Source: Streptococcus oralis
GTDB lineage: Bacteria; Bacillota; Bacilli; Lactobacillales; Streptococcaceae
DNA length: 64,000 bases
Direction: 5' to 3'
Assembly: GCF_021497945.1 (NCBI RefSeq)
Contig: NZ_CP046524.1
Location: 841,501-905,500, forward strand
Below are positions 39,163-49,253 of the stretch, piece after piece. The stretch's first letter is position 1, and the number at the start of each line of letters is the position of its first letter. Below the pieces are notes generated by a model, which worked only from the letters and a program-made list of their open reading frames with translations, was not told where the DNA came from and made no database searches. The position numbers and the translations under genes are program-made.

Positions 39163-39240
39163 TAATCAAGGAAACGTCGGGAAAAGACGTAGTGATGCGA
39201 AGGCATAGGTAGGTCATTACAAAAGAAACGAGACATCGAT

Positions 39241-40227
39241 ATGTTAAATGAATTTCCAATTTTTGATTACGAAGATATTCAGTTGATCCCAAATAAATGT
39301 GTCATTAAAAGCCGTTCAGAAGCGGATACAAGCATTACGTTTGGAAAACACACTTTTAAACTACCTGTTGTGCCAGCAAATATGCAGACGATTTTGGATG
39401 AGAACGTAGCAGAGCAACTTGCTAAAGGCGGTTACTTTTACATTATGCACCGTTTTGATGAAGCGGGGCGCATTCCTTTTATCAAGCGCATGCACGATCA
39501 AGGGCTCATTGCTTCCATTTCTGTTGGTGTCAAGGATTACGAGTATGACTTTGTTAGCCAGCTCAAGGCTGATGCTCCTGAGTATATCACGATTGATATT
39601 GCCCATGGTCATGCGGATAGCGTGATTTCTATGATTCAACACATCAAGAAAGAATTACCAGATACTTTTGTCATTGCTGGAAATGTGGGCACACCAGAAG
39701 CTGTGCGTGAATTGGAAAATGCTGGTGCCGATGCTACTAAGGTTGGAATCGGTCCTGGTAAGGTTTGTATCACCAAGGTCAAGACTGGTTTTGGGACAGG
39801 TGGTTGGCAGTTGGCTGCTCTTCGCTGGTGTGCAAAAGCTGCTCGCAAACCGATTATTGCTGATGGTGGGATTCGTACACACGGTGACATTGCCAAGTCT
39901 ATCCGTTTCGGTGCTAGCATGGTCATGATTGGTTCCCTTTTTGCAGGACACATCGAAAGCCCAGGGAAAACGATTGAAGTCGATGGCGAACAGTTCAAAG
40001 AATACTATGGTTCAGCTTCTCAATACCAAAAAGGAGCTTATAAAAACGTGGAAGGCAAACGCATCTTACTGCCTGCTAAAGGGCATTTGCAAGACACCCT
40101 TACTGAGATGGAGCAGGATTTGCAAAGTGCCATTTCCTACGCAGGTGGACGCAAGGTAGCTGACCTCAAGCACGTTGATTATGTTATCGTGAAAAACTCT
40201 ATCTGGAATGGGGATGCTTCTCACTAA
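39241..40227 (+). CDS. guaC: GMP reductase
   Basis: NADPH-dependent deamination of GMP to IMP, returning guanine nucleotides to the adenine branch. 328 residues, the length of the Gram-positive GuaC-2 type. Catalytic cysteine in [17 protein letters not shown]; phosphate site [19 protein letters not shown]. The ribosome site is poor (ACGAGAC), and the leader of about 70 bases can form a hairpin ACGTC/GACGT near 39174-39190. Confidence 0.95.
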   Translation: MLNEFPIFDYEDIQLIPNKCVIKSRSEADTSITFGKHTFKLPVVPANMQTILDENVAEQLAKGGYFYIMHRFDEAGRIPFIKRMHDQGLIASISVGVKDYEYDFVSQLKADAPEYITIDIAHGHADSVISMIQHIKKELPDTFVIAGNVGTPEAVRELENAGADATKVGIGPGKVCITKVKTGFGTGGWQLAALRWCAKAARKPIIADGGIRTHGDIAKSIRFGASMVMIGSLFAGHIESPGKTIEVDGEQFKEYYGSASQYQKGAYKNVEGKRILLPAKGHLQDTLTEMEQDLQSAISYAGGRKVADLKHVDYVIVKNSIWNGDASH

Positions 40228-40254
40228 TGGACGCTTAGTCTACCCATAAAAAAC

Positions 40255-40283
40255 TTGTTATTAGAGCAAATTTCTGTTATAAT
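40255..40283 (+). promoter_or_regulatory. tRNA-Arg promoter
   Basis: TTGTTA (40255-40260), 17 bases, TGT-TATAAT (-10 at 40278-40283). Confidence 0.75.
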
Positions 40284-40294
40284 AAAACAAGTTT

Positions 40295-40366
40295 CCACCC
40301 TTAGTGTAATGGATATCACGTAAGATTCCGGTTCTTAAGATGGGGGTTCGATTCCCTCAGGGTGGA
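40295..40366 (+). tRNA. tRNA-Arg (anticodon CCG)
   Basis: A 72-base cloverleaf: acceptor CCACCCT / AGGGTGG with discriminator A, anticodon stem TAAGA / TCTTA around loop TTCCGGT (anticodon CCG, reading CGG), and T arm GGGGG-TTCGATT-CCCTC. The 3' CCA is not encoded. It has its own promoter and terminator. Confidence 0.95.
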
Positions 40367-40378
40367 TGTAAACAGCCT

Positions 40379-40405
40379 AAAAAAGCCTTTAAATAAGGCT
40401 TTTTT
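40379..40405 (+). terminator. Terminator of the tRNA gene
   Basis: AAAAAGCCTT and AAGGCTTTTTT around a TAAAT-type loop. Confidence 0.8.
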
Positions 40406-40496
40406 CTTTATATTGCCTCCAAAATTGGAAATCTTTTTTCAAAAACGACCCCACTCTCCCCTAGTCCCGTTTTAAAGTGACTCAGAGGACTTTTTT

Positions 40497-40505
40497 TGTT
40501 ATAAT
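40497..40505 (+). promoter_or_regulatory. rnc-smc promoter, extended -10
   Basis: TGT-TATAAT with the -10 at 40500-40505; no good -35 was seen. Confidence 0.55.
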
Positions 40506-40538
40506 AGAAAGGATCGTAATTATTAGAAAGAGGTCAGT

Positions 40539-41237
40539 ATGAAAGAATTACAAACTGTACTGAAGAAGCGTTTTGCAATCGAATTTGCAGACAAAAACTT
40601 ACTGGAAACGGCCTTTACTCATACAAGTTATGCCAATGAGCACCGCCTCTTAAAAATTTCACACAATGAGCGCTTGGAATTTTTAGGAGACGCTGTTCTG
40701 CAATTATTGATTTCAGAGTATCTGTATAAAAAATATCCTAAGAAGCCAGAGGGTGACTTATCAAAACTCCGTGCCATGATTGTCCGTGAGGAGAGTTTAG
40801 CTGGTTTTGCGCGTGATTGCCAGTTTGATCAGTTTATCAAGCTGGGGAAAGGGGAAGAAAAGTCTGGTGGGCGCAATCGTGACACCATTCTTGGAGATGC
40901 CTTTGAAGCCTTTCTGGGTGCTTTGCTTTTAGACAAGGATGTGGCTAGGGTAAAAGAGTTTATCTATCAGGTTATGATTCCCAAGGTTGAAGCAGGTGAC
41001 TTTGAAATGATTAAGGATTATAAGACACATCTGCAAGAGTTGCTCCAGGTCAATGGAGATGTAGATATTCGCTACCAGGTGACCTCTGAAACGGGACCTG
41101 CTCATGATAAGGTTTTTGATGTAGAAGTCCTGGTTGAAGGTAAGAGTATTGGAAAAGGTCAAGGGCGTTCTAAAAAATTGGCAGAGCAAGAGGCCGCAAA
41201 AAATGCAGTTGAGAAGGGGCTGGATTCATGTATTTAA
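40539..41237 (+). CDS. rnc: Ribonuclease III
   Basis: Cuts double-stranded RNA, including the rRNA precursor. 232 residues. Catalytic signature [15 protein letters not shown], second metal cluster [14 protein letters not shown], and a C-terminal double-stranded RNA-binding domain ([11 protein letters not shown]...[16 protein letters not shown]). It overlaps smc by 10 bases, the usual streptococcal order. Confidence 0.97.
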   Translation: MKELQTVLKKRFAIEFADKNLLETAFTHTSYANEHRLLKISHNERLEFLGDAVLQLLISEYLYKKYPKKPEGDLSKLRAMIVREESLAGFARDCQFDQFIKLGKGEEKSGGRNRDTILGDAFEAFLGALLLDKDVARVKEFIYQVMIPKVEAGDFEMIKDYKTHLQELLQVNGDVDIRYQVTSETGPAHDKVFDVEVLVEGKSIGKGQGRSKKLAEQEAAKNAVEKGLDSCI

Positions 41238-44200
41238 AGGAAATTGAGATTCAGGGATTCAAGTCCTTTGCTGACAAGACAAAGGTCGTTTTTGACCAAG
41301 GTGTGACAGCTGTCGTTGGGCCTAATGGTTCTGGGAAGTCAAACATCACAGAAAGTCTGCGATGGGCCTTGGGAGAGTCCAGTGTTAAGAGCCTTCGTGG
41401 TGGCAAGATGCCCGACGTTATCTTTGCTGGAACTGAAAGTCGCAAACCACTCAATTATGCTTCGGTTGTCGTGACTTTGGATAATGAAGATGGTTTTATC
41501 AAGGATGCAGGGCAAGTCATTAAGGTAGAACGCCATATCTATCGTAGTGGTGATAGCGAGTATCGAATTGATGGTAAAAAAGTCCGTCTTCGTGATGTAC
41601 ATGACCTTTTCTTGGATACGGGATTGGGACGAGATTCCTTCTCTATTATTTCCCAAGGGAAGGTTGAGGAGATTTTTAATTCCAAGCCTGAAGAACGTCG
41701 AGCTATTTTTGAAGAAGCAGCTGGAGTTTTAAAATACAAGACTCGTCGAAAAGAAACAGAGAGCAAACTGCAACAAACTCAGGACAATCTAGACCGTTTA
41801 GAGGATATTATCTATGAGTTGGACAATCAAATCAAGCCTCTGGCAAAACAAGCTGAGAATGCTCGGAAGTTTCTCGACTTGGATGGTCAACGCAAGGCTA
41901 TTTACTTGGATGTTTTGGTCGCTCAGATTAAGGAAAACAAGGCTGAACTAGAGCTGACGGAAGAAGAACTAACTCAGGTTCAGGAACTTTTGACTAGTTA
42001 TTATCAAAAGCGTGAAGAGTTAGAAGAAGAAAATCAAACTCTTAAAAAGAAACGCCAAGATCTCCAAGCTCAAATGTCCAAAGACCAAGGAAGTTTGATG
42101 GATCTGACGAATCTGATCAGTGATTTAGAACGAAAATTAGCCCTATCAAAACTGGAGTCCGAGCAGGTGGCCCTCAATCAACAAGAAGCACAAGCACGTT
42201 TGACTACTTTGGAAGACAAGAGAAAGACTCTAAGTACAGAGAAGACTGAAAAAGAAGCAAATCTGGCACAGTTAGAGGAAGAACTAGCTGAAAATAACAA
42301 GGAACTCAATCGTTTAGAAGCAGAATTGCTAGCTTTTTCAGATGATCCTGACCAGATGATCGAGCTCTTACGCGAACGCTTTGTCGCTCTTTTACAAGAA
42401 GAAGCGGATGTCTCAAACCAACTGACCCGCATCGAGAATGAACTAGAGAACAGCCGTCAGCTATCTCAAAAACAAGCAGATCAACTTGAGAAACTGAAAG
42501 AACAATTGGCTACAGCTAAAAAGAAAGCAAGTCAGCAAAAGTCAGAGCTTGAAACTGCCAAGGAGCAGGTTCAGAGATTATTGGCTGACTACCAAGCTAG
42601 TGCCAAGGAACAAGATGATCAGAAAGTTTCTTACCAAGCTCAGCAGAGCCAACTCTTTGACCGTCTGGATAGTCTCAAAAATAAGCAGGCTAGAGCCCAA
42701 AGTTTAGAGAATATCCTTAGAAATCATAGTAACTTTTACGCGGGTGTTAAGAGTGTTCTCCAAGAAAAAGACCGCTTAGGTGGGATAATTGGTGCGGTTA
42801 GTGAACATCTGACTTTTGATGTGCACTATCAAACTGCCCTAGAAATTGCGCTTGGATTAAGCAGTCAGCACATCATCGTAGAAGATGAAAAAGCGGCAAC
42901 TAAGGCAATTGATTTCCTCAAGCGCAACAGAGCTGGTCGTGCGACCTTCCTTCCATTGACGACTATCAAGGCTCGTGCGATTTCTAGTCAGAATCAAGAT
43001 GCTATCGCAGCAAGTCCAGGCTTCCTTGGTATGGCTGATGACTTGGTGTCGTTTGACAAGAGATTAGAAGCCATTTTCAAGAACTTGCTAGCCACAACGG
43101 CTATCTTTGATACTGTAGAACATGCGCGTGCCGCAGCTCGCCAAGTTCGTTACCAAGTTCGTATGGTGACACTGGATGGGACAGAGTTGCGTACAGGTGG
43201 TTCCTATGCAGGTGGTGCCAATCGCCAGAATAACAGTATCTTCATCAAGCCAGAACTAGAGCAATTACAAAAAGAAATTGCTGAGGAAGAAGCGAGCTTG
43301 CGTAAAGATGAAGAAAGTTTGAAGATATTGCAAGATGAGATGGTAGTATTGACAGAAAGATTAGAAGCCATCAAATCACAAGGTGAGCAAGCTCGTATTC
43401 AGGAGCAAGGCTTGTACCTTGCTTATCAACAAACCAATCAGCAAGTGGAAGAGTTAGAAACTCTTTGGAAACTTCAAGAAGAGGAATTAAATCGCCTTAC
43501 TGAAGAAGATTGGCAAGCAGACAAGGAAAAATGCCAAGAGCGCCTTGCTACCATTGCCAGTGAAAAGCAAAATCTAGAAGCTGAGATTGAAGAGATTAAG
43601 TCCAATAAAAACGCTATTCAAGAACGCTATCAAAACTTGCAGGAACAAGTAGCGCAAGCGCGCTTGCTTAAGTCAGAACTGCAAGGACAAAAGCGGTACG
43701 AAGTGACTGATATTGAACGCTTAGGCAAGGAACTGGATAATCTGGATATCGAGCAAGAGGAAATCCAGCGTCTTCTCCAAGAAAAGGTTGATAATCTTGA
43801 GAAGGTTGATACGGATCTGCTAAGTCAGCAGGCGGAAGAGGCCAAAACTCAGAAAACAAACCTCCAACAAGGTTTGATTCGCAAGCAGTTTGAGTTGGAT
43901 GATATCGAAGGCCAGCTGGATGATATTGCCAGCCATTTGGATCAAGCTCGTCAGCAAAATGAAGAGTGGATTCGCAAACAAACACGTGCTGAAGCCAAGA
44001 AAGAAAAGGTCAGCGAACGATTGCGCTATCTACAAGCTCAATTAACTGAGCAGTATCAGATCAGCTATACCGAGGCTCTAGAAAAAGCACATGAGTTGGA
44101 AAATCTCAATCTGGCAGAGCAAGAGGTTAAAGATCTTGAGAAGGCTATTCGTTCTCTCGGCCCTGTCAACTTGGATGCTATTGAACAGTACGAAGAAGTC

Positions 44201-44767
44201 CACAACCGTTTGGATTTCCTCAATAGCCAACGAGATGATATTTTGTCTGCTAAAAACCTGCTCCTTGAGACCATCACAGAGATGAATGATGAGGTTAAGG
44301 AACGCTTTAAATCAACCTTTGAGGCTATTCGTGAGTCCTTTAAAGTGACCTTTAGACAGATGTTTGGTGGAGGTCAGGCAGATTTGATATTAACTGAGGG
44401 CGATCTTTTAACAGCTGGTGTAGAGATTTCTGTTCAACCACCAGGTAAGAAAATCCAGTCTCTCAACCTCATGAGTGGTGGTGAAAAAGCCCTTTCGGCT
44501 CTGGCCTTGTTGTTCTCAATCATTCGAGTCAAGACGATTCCTTTTGTTATCTTGGATGAGGTAGAGGCGGCACTAGACGAAGCCAATGTTAAACGTTTTG
44601 GGGATTACCTCAACCGCTTTGACAAGGATAGTCAGTTTATCGTCGTGACCCACCGTAAGGGGACCATGGCGGCTGCGGATTCTATCTATGGAGTTACCAT
44701 GCAAGAATCAGGTGTGTCAAAGATTGTTTCGGTTAAGTTAAAAGATTTAGAGGAAACAATAGACTAG
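41228..44767 (+). CDS. smc: Chromosome segregation protein SMC
   Basis: Condensin ATPase that organises the nucleoid with ScpA and ScpB. 1179 residues, full length. Walker [10 protein letters not shown] at 32-40, two long coiled-coil arms, a hinge around 500-670 ([20 protein letters not shown] ... [13 protein letters not shown]), then signature [12 protein letters not shown] and Walker [16 protein letters not shown]. It is coupled to rnc. Confidence 0.97.
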   Translation: MYLKEIEIQGFKSFADKTKVVFDQGVTAVVGPNGSGKSNITESLRWALGESSVKSLRGGKMPDVIFAGTESRKPLNYASVVVTLDNEDGFIKDAGQVIKVERHIYRSGDSEYRIDGKKVRLRDVHDLFLDTGLGRDSFSIISQGKVEEIFNSKPEERRAIFEEAAGVLKYKTRRKETESKLQQTQDNLDRLEDIIYELDNQIKPLAKQAENARKFLDLDGQRKAIYLDVLVAQIKENKAELELTEEELTQVQELLTSYYQKREELEEENQTLKKKRQDLQAQMSKDQGSLMDLTNLISDLERKLALSKLESEQVALNQQEAQARLTTLEDKRKTLSTEKTEKEANLAQLEEELAENNKELNRLEAELLAFSDDPDQMIELLRERFVALLQEEADVSNQLTRIENELENSRQLSQKQADQLEKLKEQLATAKKKASQQKSELETAKEQVQRLLADYQASAKEQDDQKVSYQAQQSQLFDRLDSLKNKQARAQSLENILRNHSNFYAGVKSVLQEKDRLGGIIGAVSEHLTFDVHYQTALEIALGLSSQHIIVEDEKAATKAIDFLKRNRAGRATFLPLTTIKARAISSQNQDAIAASPGFLGMADDLVSFDKRLEAIFKNLLATTAIFDTVEHARAAARQVRYQVRMVTLDGTELRTGGSYAGGANRQNNSIFIKPELEQLQKEIAEEEASLRKDEESLKILQDEMVVLTERLEAIKSQGEQARIQEQGLYLAYQQTNQQVEELETLWKLQEEELNRLTEEDWQADKEKCQERLATIASEKQNLEAEIEEIKSNKNAIQERYQNLQEQVAQARLLKSELQGQKRYEVTDIERLGKELDNLDIEQEEIQRLLQEKVDNLEKVDTDLLSQQAEEAKTQKTNLQQGLIRKQFELDDIEGQLDDIASHLDQARQQNEEWIRKQTRAEAKKEKVSERLRYLQAQLTEQYQISYTEALEKAHELENLNLAEQEVKDLEKAIRSLGPVNLDAIEQYEEVHNRLDFLNSQRDDILSAKNLLLETITEMNDEVKERFKSTFEAIRESFKVTFRQMFGGGQADLILTEGDLLTAGVEISVQPPGKKIQSLNLMSGGEKALSALALLFSIIRVKTIPFVILDEVEAALDEANVKRFGDYLNRFDKDSQFIVVTHRKGTMAAADSIYGVTMQESGVSKIVSVKLKDLEETID

Positions 44768-44777
44768 TTACCAAACG

Positions 44778-44806
44778 ATAGCATCTCTTAGGAGGTGCTA
44801 TTTTTT
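44778..44806 (+). terminator. Terminator of rnc-smc
   Basis: ATAGCATCTC (44778-44787), TTAG loop, GAGGTGCTAT (44792-44801), T run. Confidence 0.8.
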
Positions 44807-44895
44807 AAAACTCATAGCTTGAATTGTCTATCAAGGTCAGTTTAGGCGCAAAAAACGACATTTGGGATTTCCTCTTAGCGAAAAGACTTGCTCTA

Positions 44896-44910
44896 TGATA
44901 TAATAGTTTC
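44896..44910 (+). promoter_or_regulatory. ribF promoter predicting a leaderless mRNA
   Basis: TGA-TATAAT ends at 44904; only AGTTTC separates it from the ATG at 44911. A start point 6-7 bases after the -10 falls on or beside the ATG, and no ribosome site exists. Confidence 0.6.
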
Positions 44911-45837
44911 ATGATTACAACAGTACCTATTAAGAACGAAAAAGACATTGCAGTACCCGGAAAAACAGTCCTTGTACTAGGTTATTTTGATGGCATCCAC
45001 AAGGGGCATCAGAAACTCTTTGAAGTAGCCAGTAAGGCTTCTATGAAGGACTATCTGCCAGTTGTCGTGATGACCTTTACAGAGTCGCCAAAACTTGCCT
45101 TACAACCTTACCAACCTGAGCTCATGCTTCATATCGTCAATCATGAGGAACGAGAGCACAAGATGAAGTGGCACGGAGTAGAGGCTCTCTTCTTACTTGA
45201 CTTTAGTAGCAAATTTGCTAGTTTAACGGGTCAAGAATTCTTTGATACCTATGTTCGAGCTTTAAAACCAGCGATTATCGTAGCGGGATTTGATTACACC
45301 TTTGGTTCAGATAAGAAAACTGCGGATGATCTGAAGGATTATTTTGATGGAGAGATTATCATTGTTCCTCCGGTTGAGGACGAAAAAGGAAAGATTAGTT
45401 CCACACGAATTCGTCAAGCTATTCTTGATGGAGATGTCAAGGAAGTCAACCATCTACTAGGCACACCTCTCCCAACCCGTGGCATGGTCGTTCATGGAAA
45501 TGCCCGTGGGCGTACTATCGGTTATCCAACAGCCAATCTGGTCCTCAGAGATCGAACTTATATGCCGGCAGATGGTGTCTATGTAGTCGATGTCGAAGTG
45601 CAACGTCAGAGATATCGTGGCATGGCAAGTGTTGGGAAAAATGTTACTTTCGATGGAGAAGAACCACGTTTTGAAGTCAATATTTTTGATTTTTCAGATG
45701 ATATTTATGGTGAGACAGTCATGGTCTACTGGCTGGACCGTGTCCGTGATATGGTTAAATTTGACTCCATCGACGAGCTCGTAGACCAACTCCAGAAAGA
45801 CGAAGAAATTGCTCGGAACTGGAAGGATGGAGAGTAG
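44911..45837 (+). CDS. ribF: Bifunctional riboflavin kinase / FAD synthetase
   Basis: Makes FMN from riboflavin and then FAD. 308 residues: N-terminal nucleotidyltransferase with LGYFDGIHKGH at about 24-34 and ISSTRIR, and C-terminal riboflavin kinase with GRTIGYPTANL and FEVNIFDFSDDIYG. The start at 44911 is the first in-frame ATG after the promoter and gives the usual length. The gene lacks a ribosome site (see promoter). Confidence 0.95.
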   Translation: MITTVPIKNEKDIAVPGKTVLVLGYFDGIHKGHQKLFEVASKASMKDYLPVVVMTFTESPKLALQPYQPELMLHIVNHEEREHKMKWHGVEALFLLDFSSKFASLTGQEFFDTYVRALKPAIIVAGFDYTFGSDKKTADDLKDYFDGEIIIVPPVEDEKGKISSTRIRQAILDGDVKEVNHLLGTPLPTRGMVVHGNARGRTIGYPTANLVLRDRTYMPADGVYVVDVEVQRQRYRGMASVGKNVTFDGEEPRFEVNIFDFSDDIYGETVMVYWLDRVRDMVKFDSIDELVDQLQKDEEIARNWKDGE

Positions 45838-45845
45838 AAAAGTTT

Positions 45846-45880
45846 AAAAAAGTGAACCCTATTTTGTGTTTGCTTTTTTT
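45846..45880 (+). terminator. Terminator of ribF
   Basis: AAAAAAGTGAAC (45846-45857) pairs, with two wobbles, with GTTTGCTTTTTT (from 45868). Confidence 0.75.
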
Positions 45881-45916
45881 TATTTTTGAAAGAAATTTTT
45901 ATAGAGAGAAACATAA

Positions 45917-45945
45917 TTGAAGGTTGATTGAAAATCTGTTAAAAT
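45917..45945 (+). promoter_or_regulatory. hsdM promoter
   Basis: TTGAAG (45917-45922), 17 bases, TGT-TAAAAT (-10 at 45940-45945). Confidence 0.6.
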
Positions 45946-45986
45946 AGTGATATTCATAACTTTAAAACCAAAGAAAAGAGACTAGT

Positions 45987-47480
45987 ATGATTACAGGCGA
46001 ATTAAAAAATAAAATTGATCAGCTGTGGGAAATGCTGTGGACTGAAGGAAATGCAAATCCTCTAACAAATATTGAACAATTGACTTATCTTCTATTTATG
46101 AAGGATTTGGATAGTGTCGAACTTGGACGCGAAAGTGATGCTGAGTTTCTAGGAATTTCTTATGAGGGAATTTTCCCAAAAGACAAACCTGAATACCGTT
46201 GGTCGACTTTTAAAAATATGGGAGATGCTCAGGAAGTCTATCGTTTAATGACACAGGAGATTTTTCCATTTATGAAGAATCTTAAGGGTGATACTGATGA
46301 TACAGCTTTTTCACGTTATATGCGTGAAGCTATCTTTCAAATAAATAAACCTGCTACGCTCCAAAAGGTGATTTCTATATTAGATGAATTTCCAACCAGA
46401 GACTCAGGTATAGACTTTGATAGTGACACGCAGGGGATTAATGATATTGGCGACATCTATGAATATCTGCTATCAAAATTGTCAACCGCAGGTAAAAATG
46501 GACAATTTCGTACACCTCGTCACATCATCGATATGATGGTTGAGTTGATGCAACCAACTATCAAGGATATTATCTCAGATCCTGCTATGGGGTCTGCGGG
46601 TTTCTTAGTATCTGCTAGCCGTTACTTAAAGCGTAAAAAAGATGAATGGGAAACCAATCCAGATAATATCAACCATTTTCATAACATTATGTTTCATGGG
46701 AATGATACGGATACAACTATGCTTAGACTTGGTGCAATGAACATGATGCTGCATGGAGTGGAAAATCCACAAATTAGTTATCTTGACTCACTATCTCAAG
46801 ATAATGAAGAAGCAGATAAATACACTTTAGTGTTAGCAAATCCTCCATTTAAGGGATCGCTTGACTACGATTCAACTTCAAATGATCTCCTTGCAACTGT
46901 AAAAACCAAAAAAACAGAATTACTTTTCCTTGCTCTTTTCTTGCGTACATTGAAACCAGGGGGACGTGCAGCAGTTATTGTACCTGACGGTGTCCTCTTT
47001 GGTTCTTCTAAAGCCCATAAAGGAATTCGTCAGGAAATTGTAGAGAATCATAAATTGGATGCTGTAATATCAATGCCAAGTGGCGTTTTCAAACCTTATG
47101 CTGGAGTTTCAACTGCCATTCTCATCTTTACAAAAACTGGAAATGGTGGAACGGATAAGGTCTGGTTTTACGATATGAAAGCAGATGGTTTAAGTTTGGA
47201 TGATAAACGACAACCGATCAGTGACAATGATATTCCAGATATTATTCAACGTTTCCATCAACTTGACAACGAAGCAGAACGTAAGAGAACGGATCAGTCT
47301 TTCTTTGTTCCAGTCGATGAGATAAAGGATAATGATTATGATTTATCGATCAATAAATACAAAGAAATTGAGTATGAAAAAGTTGAGTATGAACCAACAG
47401 AAGTCATCTTAAAGAAAATTAATGATCTAGAAAAAGAAATTCAAGCTGGCTTGGCAGAGTTAGAAGAATTACTCAAGTAG
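45987..47480 (+). CDS. hsdM: Type I restriction-modification, methylase subunit
   Basis: 497 residues; N6-adenine methyltransferase subunit of a type I system. SAM motif SDPAMGSAGFLVSAS and catalytic LANPPFKGSLDYD (NPPF) are both intact, as are the N-terminal HsdM helical region (IEQLTYLLFMKDLD) and C-terminal coiled coil that docks HsdS. First gene of a tvr-type (SpnIV-like) locus: hsdM, hsdS, toxin-antitoxin, recombinase, hsdS cassette, hsdR. Confidence 0.96.
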   Translation: MITGELKNKIDQLWEMLWTEGNANPLTNIEQLTYLLFMKDLDSVELGRESDAEFLGISYEGIFPKDKPEYRWSTFKNMGDAQEVYRLMTQEIFPFMKNLKGDTDDTAFSRYMREAIFQINKPATLQKVISILDEFPTRDSGIDFDSDTQGINDIGDIYEYLLSKLSTAGKNGQFRTPRHIIDMMVELMQPTIKDIISDPAMGSAGFLVSASRYLKRKKDEWETNPDNINHFHNIMFHGNDTDTTMLRLGAMNMMLHGVENPQISYLDSLSQDNEEADKYTLVLANPPFKGSLDYDSTSNDLLATVKTKKTELLFLALFLRTLKPGGRAAVIVPDGVLFGSSKAHKGIRQEIVENHKLDAVISMPSGVFKPYAGVSTAILIFTKTGNGGTDKVWFYDMKADGLSLDDKRQPISDNDIPDIIQRFHQLDNEAERKRTDQSFFVPVDEIKDNDYDLSINKYKEIEYEKVEYEPTEVILKKINDLEKEIQAGLAELEELLK

Positions 47481-47516
47481 GGAGATGGATGTATGAAAAA
47501 AGTGAAGTTGGGGGAA
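47481..47516 (+). repeat. Direct repeat A, copy 1 (start of hsdS)
   Basis: 36 bases spanning the start codon of the first hsdS. Copy 2 at 48014-48049 is identical at 31 of 36 positions. It carries the ribosome site, the ATG and the codons for MKKVKLGE. Confidence 0.8.
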
Positions 47517-48029
47517 GTGACAATTAATATAGATAATCGTAGGAAACCTCTTAACAATCTTCAACGATCAGAGAAATCGTTCTCAAAAAAATATCCGTAT
47601 TGTGGTGCAAATAATATTATTGATTATATAGATGAATATATTTTTGACGAAAATGAAGAAATCCTTTGTATTGCCGAGGATGGTGGCAATTGGGGTAAAG
47701 ATGAGGAATGTACTTATGTGATGAATGAAAAGTGTTGGGTTAATAATCATGCCCATGTGCTTAAAATGAAAACAGGTATTGATATTAACTATATCAAACT
47801 TACTCTTGATTATTTAGATTTAACGTCATATATCACAGGTTCAACTAGAGGGAAGTTGACAAAATCCTCTTTAGATAAAATTGAGATTAGTTTACCAAAT
47901 TATCATACACAGATTAGTATCTCAAAAAAAATATCTGACATACAGAAATTGATTACAAAAAAGGAAACACAAATTCAAAAATATAACGAGATCGTCAAAT
48001 CCCGATATTTCGAGGAGGTGGTTGCATGA
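47493..48029 (+). CDS. hsdS: HsdS half-subunit (single target-recognition domain)
   Basis: 178 residues, about half a normal HsdS. It has one target-recognition domain (MKKVKLGEVTINIDNRRKPL ... SLDKIEISLPNYHTQ) and one conserved helix, then ends after YNEIVKSRYFEEVVA at the place where a full HsdS would go on with its second domain (KSRFNEMFG). Its stop overlaps the start of the full hsdS (ATGA). A half subunit could be an expressed spare cassette or could pair with itself or another half to recognise a symmetric site. Confidence 0.85.
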   Translation: MKKVKLGEVTINIDNRRKPLNNLQRSEKSFSKKYPYCGANNIIDYIDEYIFDENEEILCIAEDGGNWGKDEECTYVMNEKCWVNNHAHVLKMKTGIDINYIKLTLDYLDLTSYITGSTRGKLTKSSLDKIEISLPNYHTQISISKKISDIQKLITKKETQIQKYNEIVKSRYFEEVVA

Positions 48030-48049
48030 AGAAAGTGAAGTTAGGGGAA
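48014..48049 (+). repeat. Direct repeat A, copy 2
   Basis: Matches 47481-47516 at 31 of 36 bases and spans the start of the second hsdS. Recombination between the copies would remove the half-subunit gene. Confidence 0.8.
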
Positions 48050-49171
48050 ATTTGTGAGATACAAGCAGGAGGAACTCCTTCAAGAAATAAAAAAGAATTT
48101 TGGGTTCAAGGTAATATTCCCTGGGTAAAAATAAAAGATATAAATTCAAAATACATTTCTAAAGTTGAAGAACATATTACAGAATTAGGGTTGCAGTTTT
48201 CCTCAGCAAAATTATTTTCAAGAGGTACGATACTGTATACTATTTTTGCTACTATTGGTGAGGTAGCTATATTAGATATTGATGCTGCAACAAATCAGGC
48301 TATAGCAGGTTTACATTTAAAGTCTGAAAAAGTATTAAAAGATTATCTTTATTTTTTTCTTCTTTCTATTAAAAATAGAGTAAAAAACGATAGTAGAGGA
48401 GTAGCTCAGAATAATATTAATTTAACTTACTTGAAAAATATAGAGGTCCCTATTGTTGAAAATAGTATCCAGCAAGAAATTTGTAATAATTTAACTAAAA
48501 TAAATCAAATAATTACTCAGCGTAATCAGCAACTCATAGAACTCTCAAACCTTGTAAAATCCCGATTTAACGAGATGTTTGGGAAAAATAAGCGATTTGA
48601 AAGTCTTGATAACTTATTTGATATTATAGATGGCGACAGGGGCAAAAATTATCCGAAATCAGATGAGTTGTTTGATGAAGAATATTGTTTATTTTTAAAT
48701 GCAAAGAATGTTACAAAAAACGGATTTTCATTTAATATAAAGCAATTTATCACTGAAACAAAGGACAAATTACTTAGGAAAGGTAAATTAGAACGTCATG
48801 ATATAGTTTTGACAACAAGAGGTACCATTGGAAATGTGGCCTACTATGATGAATCGATTAGTTATGATCATTTACGTATTAATTCAGGTATGGTAATTTT
48901 GCGTGCTAAGAAAACTGAATTAAATAGGCAATTTATCCTTTATGTTTTAAAGGATGATAATTATTATAAACGATTAATATCTGGCAGTGCTCAGCCTCAG
49001 TTACCAATAACAAAAATAAAAAAAATATTACTTCCCCTTCCCCCTCTTTCCCTCCAAAACGAATTCGCAGACTTTGTAGCTCAGGTTGACAAATCACAAT
49101 TGGCAATTCAAAAATCTCTGGAAGAATTGGAAACCTTGAAAAAATCACTTATGCAGGAATATTTCGGTTAA
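48026..49171 (+). CDS. hsdS: Type I restriction specificity subunit, full length
   Basis: 381 residues with two target-recognition domains: one at about 1-165 (LGEICEIQAGGTPSRNKKEF) and one at about 190-345 (FESLDNLFDIIDGDRGKNYP). The central conserved segment is NLVKSRFNEMFGKN and the C-terminal one is LQNEFADFVAQVDKSQLAIQ...LMQEYFG. The two domains set the two halves of the recognised DNA sequence. The second domain lies between DNA repeats that also flank a silent cassette at 50.99-51.58 kb. Confidence 0.93.
   Translation: MKKVKLGEICEIQAGGTPSRNKKEFWVQGNIPWVKIKDINSKYISKVEEHITELGLQFSSAKLFSRGTILYTIFATIGEVAILDIDAATNQAIAGLHLKSEKVLKDYLYFFLLSIKNRVKNDSRGVAQNNINLTYLKNIEVPIVENSIQQEICNNLTKINQIITQRNQQLIELSNLVKSRFNEMFGKNKRFESLDNLFDIIDGDRGKNYPKSDELFDEEYCLFLNAKNVTKNGFSFNIKQFITETKDKLLRKGKLERHDIVLTTRGTIGNVAYYDESISYDHLRINSGMVILRAKKTELNRQFILYVLKDDNYYKRLISGSAQPQLPITKIKKILLPLPPLSLQNEFADFVAQVDKSQLAIQKSLEELETLKKSLMQEYFG
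48557..48583 (+). repeat. Direct repeat B, copy 1 (central hsdS repeat)
   Basis: 27 bases identical to 50992-51018, starting AAATCCCGATTTAACGAG and coding KSRFNEMFG. It is the upstream crossover border of the exchangeable second domain. Confidence 0.9.
49051..49101 (+). repeat. Direct repeat C, copy 1 (C-terminal hsdS repeat)
   Basis: 51 bases coding LQNEFADFVAQVDKSQ; identical to 51477-51527 except one T/C difference. Downstream crossover border of the second domain. Confidence 0.9.
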
Positions 49172-49204
49172 GATCTGAGATGAAATAGCAGTTTTACACT
49201 ATCG

Positions 49205-49233
49205 TTGTAATTACCGTAATTATTTGTTATAAT
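49205..49233 (+). promoter_or_regulatory. Toxin-antitoxin promoter and operator
   Basis: TTGTAA (49205-49210), 17 bases, TGT-TATAAT (-10 at 49228-49233). The spacer holds GTAATTAC (49207-49214), itself a palindrome, and GTAATTAT (49216-49223), a likely autoregulatory operator. Confidence 0.6.
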
Positions 49234-49253
49234 ACTTCAAAGGAGGAAATCAG

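Noticed and set aside
39163..39240. Purine riboswitch before guaC
   Set aside because: I could not find the three-way junction with the conserved TATA and GTCTCTAC-type loops; only simple hairpins are visible.
40295..40366. tRNA-Arg as an integration site
   Set aside because: No duplicated tRNA 3' end and no integrase next to it; flanking genes are the housekeeping guaC and rnc.
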